Source: JADKBO01 sp965230345
GTDB taxonomy: Bacteria; Bacteroidota; Bacteroidia; Chitinophagales; Saprospiraceae
Length of the DNA: 64,000 bases
Direction of reading: 5' to 3'
NCBI GenBank assembly: GCA_965230345.1
Contig: CBDDKR010000002.1
Coordinates: 1,798,001 to 1,862,000, forward strand
Part shown: positions 29,874-39,142 of the stretch, piece after piece
How positions within the stretch are numbered: position 1 is the first letter of the stretch
Layout: the number at the start of each line of letters is the position of its first letter
The notes under the pieces: generated by a model
Told to the model about the DNA's origin: nothing
The model's input: only the letters and a program-made list of their open reading frames with translations
The model's database searches: none
Program-made: the position numbers and the translations under genes

Positions 29874-32800
29874 TTAATTTATACTAAGTTCAAATCCCTG
29901 ACTATGGCTGCTAAATTCTGGGGCATAAGAACTCTGAATCGTCGAAATTCCTGAACTATAAGTACCACGATGCACCACATTTAATCTTTGTTCGATTACA
30001 AAGGTTCCCTTCGGCATGAACTCGATAAAGATATGATCTGCAACATCTCTTATACTGTGGTAATATCCCAACCCCCCATTATAATAGTATTGGCTCAGAT
30101 TCTTATTTGGTTCTATTCCAGAAGCTCTAGTATCCTTGATGTTGATAAATTGCATGTTACGGTCAGATGATATTACTAACCTACTGACTATTTGGTCACC
30201 TGGTACAAGAGATGTTTTCTGATCTAAGGCTTGAAGCTTTTCACCTTCATTTGTTTTAAGTACTTTGAAAAACTCTTTTTCTATCTTTAAAGGACCTGTA
30301 TTATCCTGAGATACATTTTTTGCATCTGATAGATATTGATAATAAATGCCTCCCCAGTTAATATGGTTACTTGTATTGGTGATTTCTATTTTCCCCATTT
30401 CAGGAAGTATTTGATCACCAGTAAAAGATTTTTTGAAGTATCCAGTTCCAACTTCTTCATTGTCTATTTCTAAAGCCAAATTCCCTATTTTTATATCTAC
30501 GGCAGAAGAAGTATTAAGTTCAGTTTCATCGGAGACAACACCTGTTAAAAGTGAATATATGGCTGCTGCCGTTGCCTTGCTTGTCTTCCATTTGTTAACT
30601 TGCTTGTGTTTGATTAGCCATATTTTCATAGGATCTAATAATTCTTTTTGAGTACCAATTTCAGTCATAAAATCCAATATAGCAGCATGTCTTTCTATCG
30701 GCAGTTGATGCCACTGGTATCCATTACCCTCATTCCAATATATTCCTAACTCATCATTGGAAAAACTTCTTTCAAGCAAGGATTTTTGAATAGTATGATA
30801 TAATGGGTTCCCGATTCTATAGGCATATTGACCCAACAATGCTTGGCTATAAATGGAGAGTTCATTCCAATGTTTGAAAGCCTTTTCTTCAAAAAAATCA
30901 TATGCTATTTTGTTTTTCTTTTCTTGCGATGAAACAAAATATCTTCTTGTAATCAAGTTTACGATGTCGAAATGTGAAGGTTTATATCCATCCTTATCAA
31001 CGATTCGATTGTATTTTTCGAGTAATTCATAATCAATATACGATACGGCTTTATCGATGATCTGTTGATTTAAGGATTGTTCTAATCCCAATTGTTGTAA
31101 TTTCCCAAATTGTTCCAATAAGTACAAAGTAATCGTATAGCTGCTTCTCGATTGTGGTGTCCAAGAGAATCCTCCATCGGAGTTTTGTCTTTGTTTGATT
31201 CTTTGGATTAGTTGAGCCAATTGATTTTGTAATTGATTGAGATTGAAGAAGTTGAAAATGGCCATTTTTTGATTTTCTTCATCTAAAGCTTCCATGACCC
31301 AAGGTGTTTCCTTAATTACAATGTTTTTCAATTCCTCATTCTTTAAAAGGTTGCTTTTGAGCGAAGTAGCACCTTCGTTTTTCCAAATATTCATGACGGA
31401 TTCAATATGTGGAAATTTATGTATTATATCTAAGCCAATCCGGTTTGCATAATACTCATTAATCATACTTACGGTTGAAATATTGTTTTGGGATGATACA
31501 TAAGGCAATGCTTGTACGACATACCATATTGGATTATTCGAATATTCAATCGTCAATGATTTTGGATGATGATTTGGGTTTTTTGAGATCAAATTGTCAA
31601 TTGACCATTTTTTAGTTTCTTTCCCTTTTAAATGCAATGCTAGAGATTCTACAACTTTGATTTGATCTGAGAGAATAGGCAAAACATTTTGTTCTGCGTC
31701 TGATTGATTCCCAGATCTTACTGAAGCAGTATACTGTACTAAGTCTAAATTACTGTCTTTAGGAATGGTTATTTTCCATGAGACAGCGATGGTTTGTCCT
31801 CCTTCAATTGTTCCAGTCGACAATCGACTTTCTTTAATCAAATCATTTCTAACTTCTCCCGTTAAGGCATTTCTAAGATCCAAATCTGCGTTGAATTCTT
31901 TTGTAAGATTGGTCATGTTGGATACTTTCGCAGTGAACCATAGTTCGTCTCCGTATCGCATATACCTCGGACTATTTGGTATAATCATGATGTCTTTGGA
32001 TGTTGTAACAAATCTTTCATCAAATCCAGTCTGTAATGCTTGTGAATGTGCTAATGTTAACAATTTCCACTTGGTTAATGCCTCGTTTATGCTGAATTCG
32101 ATAGAGGCATTCCCTTCTGAATCTGTGTAGATCGTGGGAAAAAAGAAAACGGTTTCATCTAGATTTTGACGAACCTGTAATGGCGCATTTGATTTTGTTT
32201 CTTCGGTAGAGTCTATTGATTCTATTAGGTCATCGTTTTCTACAGCAGATTCCGACATGATTTCTTCATCATATACTGGAGCGGGAGCGCTTCTTTTATG
32301 CCTTACACTTCCTGCATCCATCGCCATAACTGGGCTTCTATAGTATATCCCATACATGTGATTCTCGAAGCCAATAAATCGAGGTAAATGGATTTGATCA
32401 ATGTCTCTTTTCTTGTTCTTAGACCTTTTATGCTCAAAGCTTCCATGTATAAAATCAAATCCGCAAGGAGAAGTTGAAATTTGACTCATATTGTTATAGA
32501 AAAATTTTGATTTCCATCGATGATTTACAAACTGATCTAAGGATGAATCATACATGGCCATCAATATTTCACTCAAAACTGGACTTTCTTCGTTGGAGTT
32601 TATATGTAAGAAATATTTTTCTTTTTGACCTGGATTTAATTTATCTCTAAACGATTGGAAAACGATATCTAGATGTTTGTTGGTCCAAGGTACATCTAAG
32701 AATTCTCTGGTAACTTCCTGATGGTTGTCTTTTATAGTTATCAGGCGTAATTCTAATCCTCCTCTGTCCTTTTCATCAATGGTATACTCAAAGGTATGTT

Positions 32801-35702
32801 TACCACTGATTTTTAACCAGCCAGATTCTAAAATAACGTTCTTTCTAGCCAAAATATAATAACTATAAGTTTTGTCTGATGAAGCACCCAAACCAAGAGT
32901 CATCTTTTGTCCAGGCTGCCAAGATTTATCATTTCCTACTACAAACAATGATTGATAATGAGGAAAATGTCCTTTTTTGGAGTCTATGACTTCGAAATAA
33001 AAAACATCTTTGACGAGATTGCCATTGGAGTCTATGGCTTCTGCTTCAATTTTGTAAACACCAACTTTTTTAATTTCATTTAGGTCCAAATTAGTGTTGG
33101 CTTCAAATTTATTAGAATACAACTGCTTGTTTTCTTTCCACTTATTAAAGTTCTTTATCGAATGATCAAAGTCAAATGTTAAATTCGGAGCCTTCATTTC
33201 TACGACCTTAAATGTCCCTGAAGCTGAAGTTTCTTGGTGATTAAATGTAAGTGCTTTTATGCTGAATGATGACCTTTCGGACAAATCATATATAGGATCT
33301 ATTTTTATGGATAGATCAAATTGAGCATCAAGGAAGGTGAATTGCTGGTTGATAGACCTCTTTTCACCAGAAAGATCTGTTACATCCAATTTGACATCGT
33401 AGATGTATCGAATGCCACGTATACCTTCTGTAAATTCCTTTTTTGTTGGGAATGAAAGGCCAATGTTACCAGAAAGATCTGTTGTGCCAACACCTTGTAT
33501 TACGATCTCTTCTTGACTCGGATAGGGAAAGTAATAACAATACCTTGGATAACTAAGTCGTCTTGTTACAGTATAAGTAAAAGATGCGTCACTAATTCCG
33601 TTTCCAGCATAACCTTTTGCTTTACCAGACAATTTGATTGTATCGCCAAGTGCAACACTTTGTTTTAGTGTATCAAGTACAACTTCAAATGTTGGTCTTT
33701 TATACTCTTCAACTCGAATGCTCTTACTACCAAATGGAGTAACAATTGTAAAATGACCAGTTAATAATCCAACAGGGATAGTAAAACTTCCTGAGAAAGA
33801 ACCAAATGTATTGGATATATGCTTCGTCTCTGCTAGATTTTGATAGTTGGCATCCTTAAGCTCTACTTTTACATTTAACCCAGTTTTGATATGCGGGATA
33901 TTATCCTTGTATTCAAGCGTTAGTCCTTTGTAATAAATGGTTTGCCCTGGTCTATATATTGAACGATCTGTATATAATTCAACAGATGAATGATTAGACG
34001 AATTTTCGAAATAGCCCAAATAGGCTTGGTTCTTACAAAGTAGATAATCGTCTTTGTAAGTCAATTCGAAATATTGAGATCGATTTCCAACTGGTACATT
34101 GATTTTACCTTCCTCATTAGAAGAGGCTTCTCCCAAAGGAACTATCGAATTATGACGTTCTCTATGGTCGTATCTTCTTGTAAATATCGAAGCATTAACA
34201 TGTTCAATAGGTTTTCCACTGACTCGGTGTGCTACAATGAGATGTGCTTGTTTTGGAGCATTAATCAGTGAATAGGATAAATCAGAAACTGTGAAAAGAA
34301 GATAGGATGAAATTTTTGTAGAAGCTGATTTATGTCTGGCTACCAGTACATATACCCCTTTTTTTAATCGATCTAACTCTATCGAATGTTGTGAGTTGAT
34401 TCCCAATGAAGAATTTAAGCTTACTGGGTCTAGTTCTTGCATTTTTTTTCTTGAAAGGAAAGACTCGAGACGCTTTTCATTTTCTAATATTGCTTCACGA
34501 TATACCTTTTTATCCAATTGGTATAGCAATAATTCGCTTTGATTAAGATTCTTAAAGTTAATTTGTACAATAGGTCGCTCTTTGCTTGAATAAACTTCTT
34601 TGCCTACGAGCTGTATTGATTTTTCATTTATACTATTTTGCAACCCTTCAGCCTGCAGAGCGTAGGAAGAGTTTGGGAAAGCTTGGATTGCTTTGCTGCA
34701 CCAGTCAAGGGCAGTTTTATTATTTTCTGAAGAACCTCTTTGATGATACAATCGAGCAATTTCGTAAGCTACTTCTGCAAATTCTTCGTAGGATTCGTTT
34801 TTTGATAATACGTTTAAGGCTGAAAGATATAACTCACTTTTATTGCTTCTGCCAGAAAGGTGATAAACAAACTTTATCCGATTTAGATTCGTTTTGTATT
34901 GCTCAACTCCAGACGAGTTTTGAAGCAATAACTGATATAGTTTTAGGATCTTGTAATTCGAGTTCTCTGGATCACTTGAAGAAATAGGCAATGACTTAAA
35001 TGCCTCAATAGGTGCAAAGTATTCCTCATCATTTTTGTTGAAGTCTTGATTAGGAATATTTGGACGTAATTCACCCTGAGCGTTTAGGAATTGAATGTAT
35101 TTATGTACTAATATGGAATAAATTGTTGGATTTCTAGATATTCCTTTTTCATTATACCCTTCTTTAAATAATAACCTGAAATCATCAGAAGGTTGGAGTA
35201 AGTTTTGTTCATCAGAAATCGATGCTAGAAAATACGTGTTGATTTTTTCATGAAATGCTTGTGCTGACATCGTCTTGATGTCCTGATTGTCATTGTCAAC
35301 TATGGTAGTTCTTTGCGAAATTTCATATCTGTGATTGTTGAAATAATTAGCATAGAATTGAGCAAGGTTGGATTGGAGGATGTTTTGATAAGGCTTTGAG
35401 GTAACCTTGATCTCTTTTTCCAACATGCGTACTACATTAGCGACACCTTGCTCATCAATTTGTAGGGTAAGATTAGATTTGTATACGATGGCTTTGGTAT
35501 ATTGCAAATCATTTTCTTCTTCTTTAGCATTTTGGTATATAAGGTTGACTTCCTCAAGAGCTGATTTTGGAAGCCCTTTTTCTACTAGTTTTTCAACCTT
35601 TTTCCATGCTTTATCGAAATTAAACCCTTCTTCGTAGGATTCATTTGCAGCGAATGATGCCATTGTAAGTATAATTGTGGAGAATATTAGTTTAAAGTTC
35701 AT
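29874..35702 (-). CDS. Large alpha-2-macroglobulin-family protein lacking the thioester motif
   Basis: A 1942-residue exported protein with a signal peptide (MNFKLIFSTIILTMASFAA). The N-terminal ~400 residues are helical and TPR-like. Macroglobulin domains follow: the MG2 signature SIYRPGQTIYYKGL at about residue 580, further MG-like beta domains, and the central A2M domain at ~1180-1270 (FFFPTIYTDSEGNASIEF, LTKWKLLTLAHS). An alpha-toroid region (~1400-1750) contains WYVVQALPY, SYTITLYLLEQ and WKTSKATAAAIYSLL. Bacterial homologues are thought to trap proteases in the envelope through an internal Cys-Gln thioester (C-x-E-Q). Here the aligned four residues are S1409-T-V-S1412, so covalent trapping is not expected. 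It is divergent from an ECF sigma factor across 227 bp. A non-trapping scaffold role is inferred. Confidence 0.88.
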   Translation of the reverse strand: MNFKLIFSTIILTMASFAANESYEEGFNFDKAWKKVEKLVEKGLPKSALEEVNLIYQNAKEEENDLQYTKAIVYKSNLTLQIDEQGVANVVRMLEKEIKVTSKPYQNILQSNLAQFYANYFNNHRYEISQRTTIVDNDNQDIKTMSAQAFHEKINTYFLASISDEQNLLQPSDDFRLLFKEGYNEKGISRNPTIYSILVHKYIQFLNAQGELRPNIPNQDFNKNDEEYFAPIEAFKSLPISSSDPENSNYKILKLYQLLLQNSSGVEQYKTNLNRIKFVYHLSGRSNKSELYLSALNVLSKNESYEEFAEVAYEIARLYHQRGSSENNKTALDWCSKAIQAFPNSSYALQAEGLQNSINEKSIQLVGKEVYSSKERPIVQINFKNLNQSELLLYQLDKKVYREAILENEKRLESFLSRKKMQELDPVSLNSSLGINSQHSIELDRLKKGVYVLVARHKSASTKISSYLLFTVSDLSYSLINAPKQAHLIVAHRVSGKPIEHVNASIFTRRYDHRERHNSIVPLGEASSNEEGKINVPVGNRSQYFELTYKDDYLLCKNQAYLGYFENSSNHSSVELYTDRSIYRPGQTIYYKGLTLEYKDNIPHIKTGLNVKVELKDANYQNLAETKHISNTFGSFSGSFTIPVGLLTGHFTIVTPFGSKSIRVEEYKRPTFEVVLDTLKQSVALGDTIKLSGKAKGYAGNGISDASFTYTVTRRLSYPRYCYYFPYPSQEEIVIQGVGTTDLSGNIGLSFPTKKEFTEGIRGIRYIYDVKLDVTDLSGEKRSINQQFTFLDAQFDLSIKIDPIYDLSERSSFSIKALTFNHQETSASGTFKVVEMKAPNLTFDFDHSIKNFNKWKENKQLYSNKFEANTNLDLNEIKKVGVYKIEAEAIDSNGNLVKDVFYFEVIDSKKGHFPHYQSLFVVGNDKSWQPGQKMTLGLGASSDKTYSYYILARKNVILESGWLKISGKHTFEYTIDEKDRGGLELRLITIKDNHQEVTREFLDVPWTNKHLDIVFQSFRDKLNPGQKEKYFLHINSNEESPVLSEILMAMYDSSLDQFVNHRWKSKFFYNNMSQISTSPCGFDFIHGSFEHKRSKNKKRDIDQIHLPRFIGFENHMYGIYYRSPVMAMDAGSVRHKRSAPAPVYDEEIMSESAVENDDLIESIDSTEETKSNAPLQVRQNLDETVFFFPTIYTDSEGNASIEFSINEALTKWKLLTLAHSQALQTGFDERFVTTSKDIMIIPNSPRYMRYGDELWFTAKVSNMTNLTKEFNADLDLRNALTGEVRNDLIKESRLSTGTIEGGQTIAVSWKITIPKDSNLDLVQYTASVRSGNQSDAEQNVLPILSDQIKVVESLALHLKGKETKKWSIDNLISKNPNHHPKSLTIEYSNNPIWYVVQALPYVSSQNNISTVSMINEYYANRIGLDIIHKFPHIESVMNIWKNEGATSLKSNLLKNEELKNIVIKETPWVMEALDEENQKMAIFNFFNLNQLQNQLAQLIQRIKQRQNSDGGFSWTPQSRSSYTITLYLLEQFGKLQQLGLEQSLNQQIIDKAVSYIDYELLEKYNRIVDKDGYKPSHFDIVNLITRRYFVSSQEKKNKIAYDFFEEKAFKHWNELSIYSQALLGQYAYRIGNPLYHTIQKSLLERSFSNDELGIYWNEGNGYQWHQLPIERHAAILDFMTEIGTQKELLDPMKIWLIKHKQVNKWKTSKATAAAIYSLLTGVVSDETELNTSSAVDIKIGNLALEIDNEEVGTGYFKKSFTGDQILPEMGKIEITNTSNHINWGGIYYQYLSDAKNVSQDNTGPLKIEKEFFKVLKTNEGEKLQALDQKTSLVPGDQIVSRLVISSDRNMQFINIKDTRASGIEPNKNLSQYYYNGGLGYYHSIRDVADHIFIEFMPKGTFVIEQRLNVVHRGTYSSGISTIQSSYAPEFSSHSQGFELSIN

Positions 35703-35929
35703 TTTTCTACAAGTTATAATAAGTCAATCGATAATAGGACATAATACTTTTAGTAAGTCACAGATTTTTTAAAATGATAGTGTCCCATACTATTAAGATG
35801 TTTGAGCTACATTTTTGGCTAGTTGACTAGCGTATTTAATATAATTTTATGAAAGATGCATTGAATTTTAACAATTTCTAAAACTGATATACGAAAACTT
35901 GTAACCAATAAAGAATTGAGTACGTAAAA

Positions 35930-36523
35930 TTGAGTAATACAGGGCTATTAAATAGTTCAATAGAAAACGAAGCATTTTTGACAACAGAAGAAAAACGAAT
36001 AATTGATGGATTAAAAAGTAGGGATGAAAAAGTCATTTCTCAGTTTATAGACCTTTATGGTCCATATATCTATTCTATAGTTTTTAATGTTGTTAAGAAT
36101 AAGTTTGATGCTGAGGAAGCGACTCAAGATGTTGTATTAAAGATTATATCCAAGATTGAGACATTCGATTATACTTGTAAATTAAAAACATGGATGTATA
36201 CTATAGCTAATAGAAGGGCTATAGATTATAGAAGAAGAGTGAAGTATTATGACGATGTTGGTGAAGCTCATCAATTGAAGATGGAAGAATCTACGATTAA
36301 ACAAATTGAAGATCAGGAGAAAAAATCTTGGATACAAATGGCATTGAATGAGTTGCCAGAAAAGGATAGCCAATTGTTGCAGTTGTATTATTTAAAAGAG
36401 TTAAGTATACAGGAGGTTGGAGAAATAACTGGATTATCTGTTAGTAACATTAAAGTGAAATTGTTTAGATTGCGTCATAAAATGGCTCAAAAACTTAAAA
36501 AATATAGCGATTATGAGGTATGA
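35930..36523 (+). CDS. ECF-type RNA polymerase sigma factor
   Basis: A 197-residue sigma-70 factor of the extracytoplasmic-function group. Region 2 is clear (residues ~45-95: EEATQDVVLKIISKIETF, then WMYTIANRRAID). Region 4 is also clear (~140-190: LPEKDSQLLQLYYLKELS, IQEVGEITGLSVSNIKVKLF, RLRHKM). The start used is TTG at 35930. The first in-frame Met is only at residue ~87, inside region 2, and an in-frame stop lies at 35909-35911, so a non-ATG start is required. The 3' end overlaps the next gene by 11 bp, the arrangement usual for a sigma factor and its anti-sigma. It is transcribed divergently from the alpha-2-macroglobulin gene. Its regulon is unknown. Confidence 0.92.
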   Translation: MSNTGLLNSSIENEAFLTTEEKRIIDGLKSRDEKVISQFIDLYGPYIYSIVFNVVKNKFDAEEATQDVVLKIISKIETFDYTCKLKTWMYTIANRRAIDYRRRVKYYDDVGEAHQLKMEESTIKQIEDQEKKSWIQMALNELPEKDSQLLQLYYLKELSIQEVGEITGLSVSNIKVKLFRLRHKMAQKLKKYSDYEV

Positions 36524-36941
36524 TTTGATTTGGAAAGAGCTTGATAAAGAGATTTCAGAAGAGGAAAAGAGTTTACTAAATGACGAATTTAATACAAGTG
36601 TTGAGTTGAAAGAATATCAAAAGGATGCCCTTGAAGTTCAAAATGCCCTTTATGCTTATGTAAATCCGACTATGGATGTTTCTTTTTTAGCTCGACTGAA
36701 AAAGCGTGTTATTGAAGAGCTTGAAATACCAAAACTTAAAATTGATCATAAACCAGGATGGCTGTTTTTGTTGGTAGTAATCGTTATAATCGGAGTTTCT
36801 ATTGCGATGAATTTGAAAGGTAGTTTTGTGTTTGAATCTCCTATTGATACCGTTTATTTAAATTATTTTGGTTTAATAGCTCTCGGTGGGGTAGTGCTCT
36901 ACTACGTTGATTGTTATCTTTCTAAGGTTTATCAATCTTAA
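36513..36941 (+). CDS. Small membrane protein, putative anti-sigma factor
   Basis: A 142-residue protein with an acidic helical cytoplasmic-type N-terminus (residues 1-85) and two membrane segments (~86-104, WLFLLVVIVIIGVSIAM, and ~117-137, YFGLIALGGVVLYYVDCYL). I recognise no named domain; there is no HxxxCxxC zinc anti-sigma signature. The inferred role as membrane partner of the ECF sigma factor rests on context only: the genes overlap by 11 bp (ATG at 36513 inside the sigma gene), the size and topology fit, and no other gene follows before the tRNA. It could equally be a membrane protein controlled by the sigma factor. Confidence 0.65.
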   Translation: MRYDLIWKELDKEISEEEKSLLNDEFNTSVELKEYQKDALEVQNALYAYVNPTMDVSFLARLKKRVIEELEIPKLKIDHKPGWLFLLVVIVIIGVSIAMNLKGSFVFESPIDTVYLNYFGLIALGGVVLYYVDCYLSKVYQS

Positions 36942-36990
36942 TCTAGACATAAAAATGTAGAATCTATTTATTTTTTTTGGTAATATATTT

Positions 36991-37018
36991 TTGTCAAATA
37001 AAAATTATTCTATCTTTG
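36991..37018 (+). promoter_or_regulatory. Bacteroidota-type promoter of tRNA-Phe
   Basis: TTG at 36991-36993, a 17-bp spacer, and TATCTTTG at 37011-37018 (consensus TAnnTTTG). The element ends 21 nt before the tRNA, so transcription would start roughly 15 nt upstream of mature position 1. The geometry is identical to the glyA promoter in this window. Confidence 0.8.
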
Positions 37019-37039
37019 CATCGCTTTTATAAGCAGGAT

Positions 37040-37112
37040 GGTGCTTTAGCTCAGTTGGTAGAGCATCGGACTGAAAATCCGTGTGTCCCCAGTTCAAGTC
37101 TGGGAAGCACCA
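37040..37112 (+). tRNA. tRNA-Phe (GAA)
   Basis: A complete cloverleaf of 73 nt. The acceptor stem GGTGCTT (37040-37046) pairs with AAGCACC (37105-37111) and the discriminator is A at 37112. The D arm GCTC/GAGC encloses AGTTGGTA. The anticodon loop is CTGAAAA with anticodon GAA at 37073-37075. The T arm CCCAG-TTCAAGT-CTGGG is well formed. The CCA end is not encoded. The outermost anticodon-stem pair is a U-U mismatch. Confidence 0.96.
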
Positions 37113-37113
37113 C

Positions 37114-37148
37114 AAAGGGGCCTTGAGAATTTCTCAAGACCCCTTTTT
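37114..37148. terminator. Terminator after tRNA-Phe
   Basis: Hairpin AAAGGGG-C-CTTGAGAA / TTCTCAAG-A-CCCCTTT with one internal mismatch, followed by a T-run at 37144-37148. It starts directly after the tRNA. It also faces the 3' end of the minus-strand lipoprotein gene at 37193 and may serve both directions. Confidence 0.85.
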
Positions 37149-37192
37149 CTATAGGAATTTTAATGGAAGTGTTTTGAATCACTTCTATAACT

Positions 37193-37846
37193 CTATTTAC
37201 AGTCTTCTTTAAGTTGTTTTAGCTCTTCTTTTGAATTGACTGTTACCTCAGTACCATCCTTTAGTTTTACAACAACAGGGAATTGAAGCATTGGACGTTC
37301 ATCAGAATCAGGGTTTTCCTTTTTCCAACTTCTTAATGCTTTTTTTACTGCCTGCCTTGAATCGTAGGAGATTATTTGACCATCTGGAAAGGTTACAGAA
37401 ATAGGGTATACTAATCTGAAACATGGTTTTTTGTGACCTTTGAATGGTCGATCCTTACAGTCTCTTTTAAGTGCTCTTAATTCTTCTCTAGAGCTAACTG
37501 TGATCATTTCTCCATCTTTGGTAATGACTTCAATTGGGAAGGCAATTTTGATTCTACCTTTAGTGTCGGGATTGGCTTCTTTCCAAGATTTTGCAGCTTC
37601 TCTTAGGGCTTGTACGGAATCTACAGTGATTTCTGTACTGTCTGGAAATGCAATGGTAATTGGCCATACCAATTCGAAACACCTTCCTCGACCAGACCTT
37701 GTTTGAGTCTGAGTATCTTCTTCTACTTGGGAAACAAATTGTTCAATATCTGAAGACTGTGATTCTTCCTTTGAACAAGAAGTGAGGGAGGTAAAGCTAA
37801 GTACGACGATGGCTAATGCCAAAAGATTAAAAATGTTCCTTTTCAT
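37193..37846 (-). CDS. Lipoprotein with fourfold FP-x-DG-x-S repeats, unknown function
   Basis: A 217-residue predicted lipoprotein. The signal peptide (MKRNIFNLLALAIVVLSF) ends in the lipobox LTSC, then a Ser/Gln-rich linker. The mature part is two tandem ~80-residue units, each with an A and a B half. The A halves read CFELVWPITIAFPDS and CFRLVYPISVTFPDG. The B halves read IAFPIEVITKDGEM and LQFPVVVKLKDGTE. Each strand pair is followed by a short helix (VDSVQALREAAKSWKEANPD or SREELRALKRDC). The Cys at the start of A and the end of B could pair. I do not recognise a named family with certainty. The repeat architecture suggests a small ligand-binding or structural envelope protein. It is monocistronic between the tRNA terminator and the next gene. 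Confidence 0.8.
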   Translation of the reverse strand: MKRNIFNLLALAIVVLSFTSLTSCSKEESQSSDIEQFVSQVEEDTQTQTRSGRGRCFELVWPITIAFPDSTEITVDSVQALREAAKSWKEANPDTKGRIKIAFPIEVITKDGEMITVSSREELRALKRDCKDRPFKGHKKPCFRLVYPISVTFPDGQIISYDSRQAVKKALRSWKKENPDSDERPMLQFPVVVKLKDGTEVTVNSKEELKQLKEDCK

Positions 37847-38052
37847 AATTTGAAAATGTTTTGTGAATAAGTAATACAGTAGAACAGCAAATAGGTATTG
37901 ATCAGATAGAATTATTACTCATATTGTTGAGATTAAATTCATCATATGGGATGATTATTATCCAATTCCTCTAGATGAATTGAACGACTTAATTTCGAAA
38001 TATTGATACTTAGACTTACGGTTAATGAAAAGGTTTAATCAGGACACAAAAA

Positions 38053-38076
38053 AAGGGATGTCAATTGACATCCCTT
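38053..38076 (-). terminator. Rho-independent terminator of the outer-membrane barrel gene
   Basis: A perfect 12-bp palindrome (38053-38064 / 38065-38076). On the minus strand it is followed by a run of T (A-run at about 38048-38054 on the plus strand). It lies 31 nt past the stop codon of the gene ending at 38107. Confidence 0.88.
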
Positions 38077-38106
38077 GATATTTTAAAGTTGATTTTATTC
38101 TAATTA

Positions 38107-38811
38107 TTAGAACATAATAAACTTAGATCTTTGTCCACATTGAGCAACTCCAAAGTACCCAATTCCCCAATTCAACTCAAATACAATACCTGCAAAAAAT
38201 GGATTGGTAGAAGAAGTATTTTCGAAATCTGAAATATTTGAAAGTGGTGCATTGGCATCTTGTCCGTCACTATTTACTATATCTGTAAATCCGTATTCAA
38301 ATCTAAGACCTAACATACCTGTAAAGGCTCCGTCACTTCCAATTAAATTAGCACCAAAGCCCAAAACTCCAGCGAAATTCGGACTTTTGTAATGGTCTTT
38401 GACATCCGTACCATCAGCTTCCATTTTAGTTAAGAAACTAACCTTTGGCCCAATTTCAAAATAACCCAAGTTTTTGTTCGACTTATAAAGTAAGTAAGCA
38501 TCAACACCACTCCATTTGAATTCTGGTGCTTTTTCGTTACCTAGTGATTCCAAAGTCTGTCCACCATTAAAGTACATTCCTTCTACGGCGATTCCACCCC
38601 AATCATAGTTGATACCTAATTTTGCCCCTAAGGCATAACCATTCGTAAGGTTTAATTCATAATTAATGTCTTCATGATCGGAGATGTCGCTGTTAAAAAA
38701 ACCAGTGGCTCCAGCTTGAGCTTTTAAACCCCAATCGAACCAAACGATCTTCTTTTGCCCAAATGCAGCGATCGTCATAAAAGTAAAAGCTACTACAAAA
38801 AAATTCTTCAT
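38107..38811 (-). CDS. Outer-membrane beta-barrel protein (porin-like)
   Basis: A 234-residue protein with a signal peptide (MKNFFVVAFTFMTIAAFGQ) and alternating aromatic/hydrophobic strands typical of small outer-membrane barrels: DWGLKAQAGATGF, GYALGAKLGINYDWG, GIAVEGMYFNGG, NLGYFEIGPKVSFL, FAGVLGFGANLIG, GMLGLRFEYGF and FAGIVFELNWGIGY. It resembles the outer-membrane beta-barrel/porin-family proteins common in Bacteroidota. Ligand and function are unknown. The C-terminus (GQRSKFIMF) ends in Phe, as outer-membrane proteins often do. It is monocistronic with its own terminator. Confidence 0.8.
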   Translation of the reverse strand: MKNFFVVAFTFMTIAAFGQKKIVWFDWGLKAQAGATGFFNSDISDHEDINYELNLTNGYALGAKLGINYDWGGIAVEGMYFNGGQTLESLGNEKAPEFKWSGVDAYLLYKSNKNLGYFEIGPKVSFLTKMEADGTDVKDHYKSPNFAGVLGFGANLIGSDGAFTGMLGLRFEYGFTDIVNSDGQDANAPLSNISDFENTSSTNPFFAGIVFELNWGIGYFGVAQCGQRSKFIMF

Positions 38812-39142
38812 TTTACTATGTTTTATAATTATATGTTTTCTAGTTGATGCGAAATAATAAAGAGTATGTTATTTCGTCAAAACCCTTCTGGCCAATAATT
38901 AACCATACAGAATTTTGTATATTATGAGAGCACGACTACAAAGCTAATTAATTTGACGACTTATCAGTAGAATTCATTAAAAAGAATGTGAAACACTAAA
39001 CTTGTGATTAGCCGTTAAGTAATTTGCACTAAGCATCAACATTAATAATTACAGAAGCAATAAAGTTTGAATAGGTTACTGGACCATTTAGAGAACAAAA
39101 CATAAATTGAAAATTAGAATGATCCTTAAATCGTTTTTACAT
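38812..39142. other. Intergenic region, nothing recognised
   Basis: These 331 bases are AT-rich, lie between two minus-strand genes and hold no credible ORF or RNA gene. They should contain the promoter of the barrel gene, but no clear TAnnTTTG element was seen on the minus strand. Confidence 0.5.

Noticed and set aside
37440..37706. 88-codon plus-strand ORF opposite the repeat lipoprotein
   Set aside because: Shadow of a well-supported lipoprotein gene with lipobox and internal repeats.
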